From Alicyclobacillus sp. ALC3 (GTDB lineage Bacteria; Bacillota; Bacilli; Alicyclobacillales; Alicyclobacillaceae), in contig NZ_CP066784.1 in the NCBI RefSeq assembly GCF_028751195.1, forward strand, positions 2,604,001 through 2,668,000: DNA of 64,000 nt, written 5' to 3'. Under the pieces are notes generated by a model. It did no database searches. It saw only the letters and a list, made by a program, of their open reading frames with translations, and had not been told where the DNA came from. Below, piece by piece: positions 25,805-34,935 of the stretch. Made by a program: the position numbers and the translations under genes. Each line of letters begins with the position of its first letter. Positions within the stretch are counted from its first letter, which is position 1.

Positions 25805-26356
25805 TTACTCCGTCCACACCTTGCGCAGCTTGCGGAACGCCCGTTTGCGCCAGGTCTTCACCGTTTCAACCGACACCCCTTGTTCCTTGGCTATCTCGCT
25901 GCACGACAGGCCCATCAACTGCCCTCGTATGCTCTGTGCCTCGCGTGGGCTAAGGTGCGCCGCCTCCATCATCATCCGCAGTTCTACGCCGGCCATTCCG
26001 CTGCTGCGCCCCAGCCAATCGGACCCGTCGTCCAGGTGGTAGTCCTGGAGCGCGACACTGCGCGCCTCGACGGTCCACAGGCGGCGCATTGCCGTTCGCA
26101 CGTCGCCTTGGACGTGCGACTTCGCGTAGGCTGCGAACGGGACGCCGCGCGCCGGGTTGTATGACCCAGTGCACTCGAGCAAGGATAGGTAACCTTCTTG
26201 GAGGGCATCCTCGTAGGCGACGTGGCGGTACCGTGACGCTGTCGCGCGGATTAATGGAGTAAACGCATCCATGACGGCGACTTGTGCCGCGTTGTCGCCG
26301 TCTTGCGCCCACGCCACCAGTTCTTCAACTAGCCAGCGTTCTGTCCTATCTTTCAT
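25805..26356 (-). CDS. Sigma-70 family RNA polymerase sigma factor
   Basis: A 183-residue sigma factor with region 2 and region 4 only. Region 2 contains YEDALQEGYLSLLECTGSYN (about residue 50) and the DNA-melting segment FAAYAKSHVQGDVRTAMRR. Region 4 contains LSPREAQSIRGQLMGLSCSE with the helix-turn-helix QGVSVETVKTWRKRAF. It is not a standard ECF with an adjacent anti-sigma gene, and I cannot name the subfamily. The start ATG 26356 is preceded by GGGAGCGAGAAGT. It is divergent from the ComK-like gene. Confidence 0.85.
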   Translation of the reverse strand: MKDRTERWLVEELVAWAQDGDNAAQVAVMDAFTPLIRATASRYRHVAYEDALQEGYLSLLECTGSYNPARGVPFAAYAKSHVQGDVRTAMRRLWTVEARSVALQDYHLDDGSDWLGRSSGMAGVELRMMMEAAHLSPREAQSIRGQLMGLSCSEIAKEQGVSVETVKTWRKRAFRKLRKVWTE

Positions 26357-26466
26357 ACTTCTCGCTCCCACCTGGGAGACCGGCCTCCTGCAAATTACGC
26401 GCAGATGAAGCATAGACGCGGCGCCGACCCGCGTCGAACGGTGAGTGGGGCGGAGTCAGTTACCAG

Positions 26467-26530
26467 GACTAGGCAAATTGTCCTAGTCTATTGGGGGCAT
26501 TTACAATTAGTAGATAATCGTTGCTATACT
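26467..26530 (+). promoter_or_regulatory. Promoter with upstream inverted repeat for the ComK-like gene
   Basis: TTACAA (26501-26506) and TATACT (26525-26530), 18 bp apart, form a sigma-A type promoter. Just upstream, GACTAGG (26467-26473) and CCTAGTC (26482-26488) are a perfect 7-bp inverted repeat with 8-bp spacing and could be an operator. The predicted leader is ~135 nt. The region lies between the divergent sigma-factor and ComK-like genes (26357-26669). Confidence 0.6.
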
Positions 26531-26669
26531 GGTGGCTGTAAGCATCTTACGGGTTCAAGCATTGGCCGATGCAAGCGAGTGCGCGGCGAGCAACAAGAAC
26601 CGATGCATGTGACTGGGAGCAAGTCATCGTGCGAATGTCTGACCTCCGCAACTAGAGGAGAGATGAAGT

Positions 26670-27332
26670 TTGGCGGATGAGGAAACAACGTCGAGTCGGA
26701 CACCTGCACAGGCTATCCCGGAGCAACTAGACATTGTAAATATCATTCCGCGTTACCGCAGTCTTGCCGAGCAGCCCAGCCTGCGTAGCTTCGTCGGCGA
26801 CCTGCGTGGGTGGCAGGTGCTCTATACCGATCACGGCAACTCCCTGCTCCTGTTCAACGACGATGGGCCCATGCATTACCTTGACATTCCGGGTTCGACT
26901 CTACTGAAAGCGCTTGCGGATGTCTGGTATCTCAACTTGCGCCAGTTGAAGACAGCGTACTTTACATGGACAGGCCACAGGAGCGCAATGCCCCTCCCGG
27001 CTGGCACGAGCGGAGACCTCTTGGTCGCGTTTAAGACGAGGCACCCACGGACGGTCAACGACGGCAGTTTTTCCTACATAGCAGGCGGGCACATCGCGGA
27101 CATCATTCCAGAGAGCGCGACGAGCTGCAAGCTCGTGCTCCAATCCGGCGCTGAAATCCCCGTGCTGTGGTCGCTGCAGCAGTGCATCCAGCAGGTCCGC
27201 ACGGGCGGGATGTTCCTCTCGCAGCTCATTCACGAACGCGCCATCCCAGATGCCTCAGCGCTCGTCAACCGTTGCCAGCCCGAACCGTTTCTCCACCGCC
27301 TGCCAGCGCACCGCAGGTACAAGTGGTACTAG
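26670..27332 (+). CDS. ComK-like protein (tentative)
   Basis: A 220-residue soluble protein. By eye the middle and C-terminal parts align with ComK, the master activator of competence genes in Bacillus. FKTRHP…SYIAGGHIADIIP recalls the ComK block F-P-T-x-S-P…W-I-x-x-HI…P, and KLVLQSGAEIPV…IQQVR recalls the ComK block with NG…LPVS…Q-x-x-R. Several signature residues are changed (no GSSYEGR), and the ends differ, so the call is tentative. The start is TTG 26670 with AGAGGAGAG at 26655-26663; the nearer ATG 26663 opens only six codons. It has its own promoter. If not ComK, it is an unrecognised regulator. Confidence 0.5.
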   Translation: MADEETTSSRTPAQAIPEQLDIVNIIPRYRSLAEQPSLRSFVGDLRGWQVLYTDHGNSLLLFNDDGPMHYLDIPGSTLLKALADVWYLNLRQLKTAYFTWTGHRSAMPLPAGTSGDLLVAFKTRHPRTVNDGSFSYIAGGHIADIIPESATSCKLVLQSGAEIPVLWSLQQCIQQVRTGGMFLSQLIHERAIPDASALVNRCQPEPFLHRLPAHRRYKWY

Positions 27333-27383
27333 AGTCGCACGTCGGCCCATCCGACTGCCAGCGCACCGCCGGCATAAGTGGTA

Positions 27384-28028
27384 CTAGAGTCGTACGACCG
27401 ACCCATCCGGCCGCCGGCCGAACCAGGCTACATCATCCATTTCAATGCGGGCTTGTCCACTCGACAAGTCCGCTGTCATCTTCGACAAACGCTCCGCCTC
27501 TTCTTCTGTAACCGTCAGGTCCATTCCGACGTCTTCCGTAAACGTCTTCTCTCCGACGAGGTACTCGGCCTGCGCGTAGGCGTACTCGAGCTTGCCGAAC
27601 GTGGCGTAGTCACAGCTGACGCGCACCTTGCGCATGCGCACACACGTGAGCGCCGTCGTCGCCTCCATCGCCGCTTGCGAAGCGTCCTGGTATGCATGCA
27701 CGAGCCCGCTGGCGCCAAGCAGCGTGCCGCCAAAGTAGCGCGTGACAACCACCAGGGTGTTGTGGATGTCTCGCCTGCGCAACAGTTCGAGCATCGGCCG
27801 CCCGGCCGTGCCGCTCGGTTCCCCGTCGTCCGAAAACCGCTCCACAGGCGTTCCATCCAGCCCTATCGTGTAGGCGAAGCAGTTGTGACTCGCAGTTTTG
27901 TGTGCCTCGCGTAGAGCGCTCAGAGCCGCATCTGCCTGCGCAACCGAAGTGACAGGCAGCAAGTGCCCGATGAACCTCGACTTTCTAATCACGACCTCCG
28001 CCACACCTTTGTCCTCAAACACGACCAA
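27384..28028 (-). CDS. yvyE: YigZ/YvyE (IMPACT) family protein
   Basis: The protein has about 214 residues with the IMPACT N-terminal fold and a C-terminal ferredoxin-like DUF1949 domain. Family hallmarks are EVVIRKSRFIGHL near the start, FSDDGEPSGTAGRPMLE (~residue 67) and VVVTRYFGGTLLGASGLVHAY (split here at ~95). The cellular role in bacteria is poorly known; relatives bind translation factors or nucleic acid. TTG 28028 gives 9-base spacing to AGGGGG, whereas the in-frame TTG at 28037 abuts it directly. Confidence 0.9.
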   Translation of the reverse strand: MVVFEDKGVAEVVIRKSRFIGHLLPVTSVAQADAALSALREAHKTASHNCFAYTIGLDGTPVERFSDDGEPSGTAGRPMLELLRRRDIHNTLVVVTRYFGGTLLGASGLVHAYQDASQAAMEATTALTCVRMRKVRVSCDYATFGKLEYAYAQAEYLVGEKTFTEDVGMDLTVTEEEAERLSKMTADLSSGQARIEMDDVAWFGRRPDGSVVRL

Positions 28029-28096
28029 CGGTGTCAACCCCCTAACGATGGCTCAGCATGGAATGAACCAAAGTAGCGCCGTGCCGGGGCGCCTGC

Positions 28097-29920
28097 TTAC
28101 TGAAGCGAGCCAAGTCGCGCCCGATTGGGGACAGTCCAAACCATATCACCCGACTGCACGGCGGGCGCCCCACAGACGGCCGTTAAGGCGTCGTAGAGTA
28201 CGCTTGGCATGGTCGCGCCGCCAACGTTGCTGACGTACAGGAATCGTTGTGGTTGCCGCGTTTTGATGTACTGCATCAGCGCCTGCTCTGTACTGCTTTT
28301 GTGCGCGGAAGTGTAGCCGGCGGTGAACAGCAACTGATTTGCCGCTTTGCGCGCCAGAGACCCGGACATCGCGTAGTGGGTATACGGAAATGCATACACA
28401 TTGTTGACTGGCACCGTGTAGTGATCCTCGGCCAAAAACTGCATGTCCACACCAAACGTCCAATAGCCCTGCGTCAGAACCGTGGTGACGTGTCCGTTCA
28501 GCAAGGGATACAGGCTGCCGCCCGGTTCGACGGCGATGACAGAAGAGGGCACCGTCTGGGTTGGGAAGCGTGGGGTCGGCAGCCAGGCTGCGATTGTGAT
28601 GAGGAGCAGTGCCAAACTCGACATCGTCCGCCACACGACGCGGCCAGACCGGATGAATGTTTCAAACGCCAGGGCAATGAGCAACACACTTGCTAGGTCC
28701 ACATAAATCATGAGTCGGCTCGGGAACGCATTGTCCATCATGGGTAGGCGATTGATCACGGCCCACGGCAAGACAATGTGGGTTGTAACACCGAGGATAT
28801 GGAGACGCGGACCGAGTGACAACACAATGGCACAAAAGATAAAGGCGATTAAGGCACGAGCGGACCGCTTCGACCACAACCGCACCGAAGCCCAGAGTGC
28901 GCACAGGACGAGCGCGATGCCAAGATAACCGTCTGTCTCTGCCAAATTGAGCTTCGTTCGGGAAGTAATCCGGTTCGTCAGGCTTGTGTGCAGGAACTGC
29001 GCGCGGGTCGGCGTGAGCAGTTGTGCTACGTCCGTGACAAAGTGGTCGGAAGGCATCAGAGGGCCTGTGACTGGTGTCCAATCGGCGCCTGAGAAAAAAA
29101 CAGCGAGACCTGGCAGGGCCAATATCACAAGGACGAAGCCAGCCGAGATGTAAGCCGTGGAGAGGACGCGCCGGACGGCGAGCAGCGTTGGCTTCGGGTT
29201 GAACAACAAAGATAGGACGATGAAGCCGGCGGCCATGAGCACTGTCGTGGCGAACGCCTCCGACGACGAGTAGAACTCCATGGCAAGCGCGCAACCAATT
29301 GACACCCCGAGCACAAGGCGACGCCACGCAGGCGGGGGTGGAGTATCTTGCTTTGACTCCGCTTGGATGGCAATCACCGCGAGATAGAGCGCGAGTAACA
29401 GGAACATGGGAGCAGACACGAGGTTGATGTGACCGTCCACCAACTGGTTGATAATAGGCGGAGCGCATTCCAGCAGAATGCCAGACAAGATGGCGATTGC
29501 GGCGCGAACTCCGAGGCGGCGGAGAATGAGCGCGGTAAGGGTCCCGATTCCGACCATAGTAAAGGCAACGACGAAGTTGAAGGTTGCGACGGCGTTCGTC
29601 AGGTACATCAACCAGCCAAACAGTGCGCCTTCGGCTGCAATGGAGGTATTTCGCATCAGGTTGACGCCGAAGGGAGCATTCATGGCATTGGTGAGGAAAG
29701 GGTTGAGTCCGTGCGCCACAGCGTGCCAAAACCAGCCCAGGTACCACATAAACTGACCTGAGTCTTGGTTTTTGCCGATATAGATGCTGCCAGGAGACAG
29801 CATGACGTGATGAAACACCACGGCCACTGGCACGAGGGAACCGCCAAGCGCGGCGGCAAAGAACAAGAGCGGACGGGTCAAATCTGGGCTTCGAGTGGAG
29901 ACCGCACGTTCATATGCCAT
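28097..29920 (-). CDS. Multi-span membrane protein, GT-C glycosyltransferase-like
   Basis: A protein of ~607 residues with about 12 hydrophobic spans and a C-terminal extracellular domain of ~130 residues. DSGQFMWYLGWFWHAV in the first outer loop and the overall layout resemble GT-C fold glycosyltransferases that use lipid-linked sugars. The acidic residue in that loop fits a catalytic role. The donor and acceptor are unknown. ATG 29920 has TAGGAG upstream; the longer TTG 29941 start has none. The gene is divergent from the next two GT39-like genes. Confidence 0.65.
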   Translation of the reverse strand: MAYERAVSTRSPDLTRPLLFFAAALGGSLVPVAVVFHHVMLSPGSIYIGKNQDSGQFMWYLGWFWHAVAHGLNPFLTNAMNAPFGVNLMRNTSIAAEGALFGWLMYLTNAVATFNFVVAFTMVGIGTLTALILRRLGVRAAIAILSGILLECAPPIINQLVDGHINLVSAPMFLLLALYLAVIAIQAESKQDTPPPPAWRRLVLGVSIGCALAMEFYSSSEAFATTVLMAAGFIVLSLLFNPKPTLLAVRRVLSTAYISAGFVLVILALPGLAVFFSGADWTPVTGPLMPSDHFVTDVAQLLTPTRAQFLHTSLTNRITSRTKLNLAETDGYLGIALVLCALWASVRLWSKRSARALIAFIFCAIVLSLGPRLHILGVTTHIVLPWAVINRLPMMDNAFPSRLMIYVDLASVLLIALAFETFIRSGRVVWRTMSSLALLLITIAAWLPTPRFPTQTVPSSVIAVEPGGSLYPLLNGHVTTVLTQGYWTFGVDMQFLAEDHYTVPVNNVYAFPYTHYAMSGSLARKAANQLLFTAGYTSAHKSSTEQALMQYIKTRQPQRFLYVSNVGGATMPSVLYDALTAVCGAPAVQSGDMVWTVPNRARLGSLQ

Positions 29921-30184
29921 ATCTTTGAATGCTCCTACCAAGCGCAGATAGTTGCAATGTTCTCGTCATTCGAAGAAAACACCCTTTCATAGACGTTGGA
30001 AAATGGGACTTCGTTTCACTGCGAGGAAACTTTTGCTAGGTCCAGCCATTTTCCTGATGTTGTCGATTTGTGTCATATCTCAATCTTGTGTATCGTCTAT
30101 TGTACATGATGTTCTGTTGCATCGGATGAATGAACGCTGGCTGAAGTGATTAGTGGTCGGTTTACCGTGTTAGGAGGACAAGCT

Positions 30185-31432
30185 TTGTTTGTCAAACGCC
30201 CCATTTTTCTCGCGCTCGTGGTGTGGTTAGCGTTGCTGGCACGCCTGCTGTTCCTCTCAAAAGTGCATCCGGTTCCCGTGTCCGACTTTCACTGGTATTA
30301 CACGCAGGGTATGGCCATCGCGAACGGGCAGGGGTACCGCTACAACGGGCAGCCCACAGCGTACTTCCCGATTGGGTACCCGTTGTTTCTCGCCGGCATT
30401 TTTAAGCTCTTTGGTGCAAGCTGGTGGCCGGCTGTACTTGCCAACGTGATTTTGAACAGCGCGACGGCTGGTTTGGTTTATCTGGTCGCGGAGTACCTTT
30501 GGAGCCCGGCAGTGGGGTTAATCAGCGGCGTCGCCATGGCACTGTACGTGCCGCACATCGAGTGGACCAGCGTCATCTGCAGTGAAATCATCTTTTCTTT
30601 TTTGTTCCTCCTCACAGGCTACCTCTGGTTGCGCTCGGACAAGCAGTCGTGGCGGTTGATTGTCGTCTCCGGCATCGTGCTTGGCATCACGTCGATTGTC
30701 CGACCGGTCACGCTGTTGTTCCCGGCCGCCTACCTGATTTACGCATTGTATCGGCGGTTTGGCTTTTGGGCGAGCGTGCGGCGGTTTGTCGTGATTGTCG
30801 TGATTATGCTCGTCACGATTTCTCCCGTGACGATTCGCAATTACGAAGCGTTTCACCAAGTGGTACTCGTCTCAGCCAATGGCGGCGTGAACTTGTGGCA
30901 AGGCAACAACCCGAACGCCAACGGGACGTACTTCTGGCCGGAGAACCCGCAACTCAACCCATTCCTCGACTACAAGACCAAGGCGGTTGCAGAGAATCCA
31001 ATTGCGAAACATCTAGCAGAATCGTACATTTTGCACCATCCACTTCACACCATCCGTATGGGCTTTGTCAAATGGCACTACTTCTTTAAGGGCGTGGCAA
31101 ACGTCCAGTTCTATACGACCAGACTTTCCGTGCCGCCGGTGTCGGCCGGCTTCGCTGCGATGATTGCAAAACTCTCATTCTGGAGTTACGTCCTATCGTA
31201 TCTGCTAGGTGCGCTTGGACTCCTTTTCAGCGTCCGTGACGTGATACGAGGACGCAACGCGCGCATTGGCATCCTGTGGTTGGCCATCCTCTACTATTTG
31301 GCGCTGTTCTTCATTTTCCCCGCGTGGTCGCGCATGCGGGCCCCGATGTCTCCGTGGGTGTTGGTCTTTGTCGGTTTGGGTGTTTGGCAGGGCTTGCGGG
31401 CCGTGTCGGGCCGGATGCGCAAAGGGACGTAA
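30185..31432 (+). CDS. GT39-type (ArnT/PMT-like) membrane glycosyltransferase, copy 1
   Basis: A 415-residue protein with ~10 spans. The N-terminal loop VHPVPVSDFHWYYTQGMAIA contains the acidic residue expected of PMT/ArnT family enzymes (PF13231-like), and YRYNGQPTAYFPIGYPLFLAG is typical of the first periplasmic loop. Such enzymes transfer sugars from polyprenyl phosphate to proteins or lipids outside the membrane. TTG 30185 lies 6 bases after TTAGGAGGA; GTG 30146 has no site. It is a clear paralogue of the next gene, sharing ISPVTIRN and NGGVNLWQG, so a tandem duplication is likely. Confidence 0.78.
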   Translation: MFVKRPIFLALVVWLALLARLLFLSKVHPVPVSDFHWYYTQGMAIANGQGYRYNGQPTAYFPIGYPLFLAGIFKLFGASWWPAVLANVILNSATAGLVYLVAEYLWSPAVGLISGVAMALYVPHIEWTSVICSEIIFSFLFLLTGYLWLRSDKQSWRLIVVSGIVLGITSIVRPVTLLFPAAYLIYALYRRFGFWASVRRFVVIVVIMLVTISPVTIRNYEAFHQVVLVSANGGVNLWQGNNPNANGTYFWPENPQLNPFLDYKTKAVAENPIAKHLAESYILHHPLHTIRMGFVKWHYFFKGVANVQFYTTRLSVPPVSAGFAAMIAKLSFWSYVLSYLLGALGLLFSVRDVIRGRNARIGILWLAILYYLALFFIFPAWSRMRAPMSPWVLVFVGLGVWQGLRAVSGRMRKGT

Positions 31433-31515
31433 ACAAATTCTGTAGCTCTCCAACAGGATGCTGTAAAATAAATGGCAGAGCCGGACGAGCTGTCAATCAA
31501 AGAGTGGAGGAACTT

Positions 31516-32748
31516 ATGAGTAAGCTAACGCGCCCACAGTGGATCTCCTTAGTCATTCTCGTTGGAGTGAACCTTATCATCCGCATGGTGTGGATTTTCC
31601 ACTACCATCCGGTTCCACAATCGGACTTCGGCTGGTACTACCAGCACGCCATATCCATCTCGCAGGGGCACGGGTATTCTACGAACGGACAGCCAACAGC
31701 CTACTGGCCGATCGGTTATCCCTTCTTTTTATCGCTTATTTTTGACTTTACCGGGCCGTCAGTTATGGCAGGATTGACTGCGCAGGTCTTGCTCAGCGCA
31801 GGTATTGTGGCCATCATCTTTTTACTGGCGCTGCGGACTACCAAATCGACGATGGTGGGCATCGTCGCGGCGATTGCCTATACCGTACTGCCCACTTCGA
31901 TTACTACCAATTCTGATCTCGGTTCAGAAGAGCTCTTCACGTTCCTTTTGGTGTTGGGCTTATACATGTATGTCATCGTAGACAGCGGTCGCACCTGGTT
32001 GCGGTTGATTTTGACAGGTATCGTGCTCGGTGCGGCTTGCGTCGTCCGCCCCCTAGCGGCCTTGTTTCCGATTTTCATGGTCGCCTATGAATGGTGGATT
32101 GTCCGTCGCTCCTTCAAGCGTTCACTGGGGCGCGTGGTAGTTGTCCTTGTGATGATGGTGTTGGCCATCAGTCCCGTGACCATTCGCAACGAAGTAGCCA
32201 TGCATCACCTCATTCCCATTTCCACCAACGGCGGCGTCAACCTCTGGCAAGGTACGATGTCGAACGGGTACTACTGGTCGACCAATCCGAAAATCAACCC
32301 GTTGCTTCGCACGAGCAACGAAATTGTGCGCAACCAAATCGGTGAAAAGGCGTTCGAGACGTACGTCATCCATCACCCGACAGCGGTGATTCGCAATGGC
32401 TTCGTGAAGATTTTTAACCTGTACCGAAACGATCGCGGTTCCGATGTGCAACTCCCGTATGGACCCATCTATACCCTGATGATGACCGTCGATTACGCCA
32501 TGTACCACGTCTGGATTTGGCTCGCACTGCTTGGCATCATTCCGCTTGTACGGCGCTACGACTGGCGCAAGACGTCGTTCATCCTGGTCTTTATCGGCTA
32601 CTACACGGCTGTGTTCTTTTTCTTCCCAGCGTGGAGTCGCTTTCGCTTTCCGATTATGCCGCTCTTGTCCATCCCGCTCGGCGCACTCCTGGTTTGGCTC
32701 GGCTCTATGGTTTCCCGCCTAACGAGACGGACAGAACAGAGTCAGTAG
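31516..32748 (+). CDS. GT39-type (ArnT/PMT-like) membrane glycosyltransferase, copy 2
   Basis: A 410-residue paralogue of the preceding gene. VPQSDFGWYYQHAISISQGH, YPFFLSLIFDF, ISPVTIRNE, STNGGVNLWQGT and FFPAWSRFRFPIMP align along the full length with copy 1. About ten membrane spans are present. ATG 31516 follows AGTGGAGGA (31503-31511); the frame is open further upstream but overlaps copy 1 without homology. Close spacing suggests co-transcription with copy 1, ended by the 16-bp-stem terminator at 32772. Confidence 0.8.
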   Translation: MSKLTRPQWISLVILVGVNLIIRMVWIFHYHPVPQSDFGWYYQHAISISQGHGYSTNGQPTAYWPIGYPFFLSLIFDFTGPSVMAGLTAQVLLSAGIVAIIFLLALRTTKSTMVGIVAAIAYTVLPTSITTNSDLGSEELFTFLLVLGLYMYVIVDSGRTWLRLILTGIVLGAACVVRPLAALFPIFMVAYEWWIVRRSFKRSLGRVVVVLVMMVLAISPVTIRNEVAMHHLIPISTNGGVNLWQGTMSNGYYWSTNPKINPLLRTSNEIVRNQIGEKAFETYVIHHPTAVIRNGFVKIFNLYRNDRGSDVQLPYGPIYTLMMTVDYAMYHVWIWLALLGIIPLVRRYDWRKTSFILVFIGYYTAVFFFFPAWSRFRFPIMPLLSIPLGALLVWLGSMVSRLTRRTEQSQ

Positions 32749-32771
32749 AAAGACAGCTTGCGTCTCACATA

Positions 32772-32812
32772 CGAAGGGGATGTCCCGCTTGTGCGCCGGG
32801 ACATCCCCTTCG
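32772..32812. terminator. Strong bidirectional terminator between convergent glycosyltransferase genes
   Basis: CGAAGGGGATGTCCCG (32772-32787) and CGGGACATCCCCTTCG (32797-32812) form a perfect 16-bp stem with a 9-base loop, between genes converging from both sides. Confidence 0.85.
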
Positions 32813-32855
32813 TCGTTTGGATTGCAAGTTGGTGGTGCTACTCCAGAGCGTGTTG

Positions 32856-34013
32856 TCAGGCCACCCATTGCCCTGTGGTGAACAAACCGGTCAGTACCAC
32901 AAGGAAGATGGCGCTTGTCGCGATGGTCACCATGTACGTTTCGGTCTTCTTAATGTTCGCGCCTAAGTAGAAGAACATCGGAAACGCGATGAGCACAAAA
33001 CGAATCATCGACATCGGGTACGGTGAGTACTTACCCGCCGAGGACAAGAGCGGGATGATGATGAAAAATGCGCTCAAGATCCACTGTTCGAGCGGGATCT
33101 TCCGAATCGCAAACACGAGCAGACCTAAGAACACCACGGATGCGACAAAGCCCAGCGGATCGATGCGGTAGTCAGCGTGCAGCGACGTCCAGATCCACGT
33201 GAATTTCCTGTGCCAGTGGTGTTTTTCCGCCCACAGGAACATCAGCGGGTTCTGGTACACCCGGTACAGTAGCAGCAAATACAGGCTTAGGAAAAATCCG
33301 GGGATGGCCGATACGGTCAGGCCGTTGCGGATGAACTTCCCAACATCCTTGTGTTCACGGAAGTCGAGCCAGACCAGCCACAGCAGAGAGGCGACGACAA
33401 AGATGCCGAGGTTGCGCGTCAGAGCCGACAGCCCGATGCTGATGGCAGCTAGGAGCCACTGCTTGCGATAGCCGAACAGCATCCCAAATACCACAAACAG
33501 GAGGAAGAGCGACTCGCTGTACGCCGAGGAAAAGTAATAACTAGAAGGGAAGAGTGCCAATAGCCACAGCGCGCGCAGTGTGACGCGTTCGCTGTACTTC
33601 ATGCGGCCCAGCCAGTACAAGCCCATCAGAATGAGTAAAAAGGCGACGTTGGAAATCAAAATCCCCGCCGCATAATACGTCTTGTCTGCAACAGGCCCAA
33701 TCGTTCCAAAATGCCGAACAAAACTGAGCGCATGCCCACCAAACCCCATGAGAAACGGGAAGCCGGGAAAAAATGCGGGTTCATTCGGATTGGAGAGGAC
33801 ATAGCCGTTCTTTGCAATCAGCAAAAACCAACTCGAATCCCAATGCGCGAATGCTGAGACGAAATTGCCTAAACTGTAGCCCCGTTGGCGAGTCGCAACC
33901 GACCCGAAGTAGTGGACCCAAATCGCGGCCGTTGCACACATGACCACGGAATGGACAACAAAAATAGACCAGACTGAACGCAGCGCACTACGCAAAATGT
34001 ACCCTCTCCTCAT
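32856..34013 (-). CDS. PIG-V/GT76-like mannosyltransferase family membrane protein
   Basis: A protein of ~385 residues with ~9 spans. HWDSSWFLLIAKNGY near residue 65 and AFFPGFPFLMGF match the Mannosyl_trans2 (PIG-V) pattern H-W-D…Y…FFP-x-[YF]-P of dolichol- or polyprenol-phosphate-mannose transferases. The donor in this organism is unknown. ATG 34013 is used, but its upstream ribosome site is poor; AGGAGAGG just after it could serve a TTG at 33995. The gene converges on the GT39 pair and may act with them on surface glycans. Confidence 0.7.
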   Translation of the reverse strand: MRRGYILRSALRSVWSIFVVHSVVMCATAAIWVHYFGSVATRQRGYSLGNFVSAFAHWDSSWFLLIAKNGYVLSNPNEPAFFPGFPFLMGFGGHALSFVRHFGTIGPVADKTYYAAGILISNVAFLLILMGLYWLGRMKYSERVTLRALWLLALFPSSYYFSSAYSESLFLLFVVFGMLFGYRKQWLLAAISIGLSALTRNLGIFVVASLLWLVWLDFREHKDVGKFIRNGLTVSAIPGFFLSLYLLLLYRVYQNPLMFLWAEKHHWHRKFTWIWTSLHADYRIDPLGFVASVVFLGLLVFAIRKIPLEQWILSAFFIIIPLLSSAGKYSPYPMSMIRFVLIAFPMFFYLGANIKKTETYMVTIATSAIFLVVLTGLFTTGQWVA

Positions 34014-34935
34014 TTTGGCCGGAATTCCGTGTACTCCAACCACACATGCACATCAAACACGACAGTATTTTGCGTGATTACCATTCTTAGAGACTGCAAT
34101 TTAAGGTAATAAGTTTTGTTTCCTTGAAAAAAACCTCCGTAACATGAGACGTTGAGGCGGTATTTTCTGTTTCACGCCGCTTGTGCCGGGGTGACGCCGC
34201 GGGAAGCGATAATTTATTGCAGGAGAAGTGAAACCAAATGAGTGAGTAAACCGTCTAGTAGGTTGGGGCGAGGTTGGGACGTGTCAGAGAAAAAATTTCC
34301 CGTCAGCTGACGACAAGGTTCTATTTCGCAAAGACGGCCATACGTTGTGAAGGATTGAGTGGAATCGTCATTGCAAACCCACCTCATCAAGTCCTACTAT
34401 AAAAAAAGACATAAAATCCAATGAACCTGCGCTAGAATGCGACAAAAAGGGCACTCACTCTTTACGCACCGTGGATCCTTCTGTATACTAAAATCCTGAA
34501 GTAGATTGCCCTCGCCTGCCGACTGACAGAGAATACATAGAGCGAGGCAACGAGAATTTTCGCAAAAATATGCCCGCCTGCAAGGATTTTTGGGGTCTCT
34601 GTCGTAGAAGTCAGATAGGCATCATATTTGCCCTATCGAAAACGGTGACAGAAAGAAACAAAAGGGGTCAAGTTTAGACAGGCGGCACTACATCTTGCAC
34701 TGAAGGGAGGGATGTCTTCCTGTGAGGCCGACCGACAGGCCCTCGACTACATATGCGGGTGCGCAGAGCGGAGATTAGTAGCGCACTGGCGGTTTGTCTT
34801 TGAGTAGCCCCGCGAGGTACACGCAGGAGACAAGACACGAGTTAGCAATTAGGTGACTCGTTCACCGATCCCGTTCAGTAGATACAACAGTTGTCTCAGT
34901 AATCTGTTGGCAACACCTAAGGAGGAGAAACGCAC
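34014..34935 (+). promoter_or_regulatory. Long upstream region of the S-layer-like gene with candidate promoter
   Basis: More than 900 bases without a gene. TTTACG (34461-34466) and TATACT (34484-34489), 17 bp apart, form a good sigma-A promoter. It would give a ~440-nt leader, and long leaders are common for S-layer mRNAs. AAGGAGGAG at 34919-34927 is a very strong ribosome site. I looked for riboswitch-like folds and recognise none. Confidence 0.5.

Noticed and set aside
27042..27140. LytTR-type DNA-binding domain in the protein at 26670
   Set aside because: The HIADIIP segment alone recalls LytTR, but the order of the surrounding blocks fits ComK better.
29952..30149. 65-residue hydrophobic frame between the divergent glycosyltransferase genes
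   Set aside because: It has no ribosome site, lies in a divergent promoter region, and its N-terminus is not membrane-protein-like.
34014..34935. Riboswitch in the S-layer leader
   Set aside because: I could not recognise any known aptamer core; leader length alone is not evidence.
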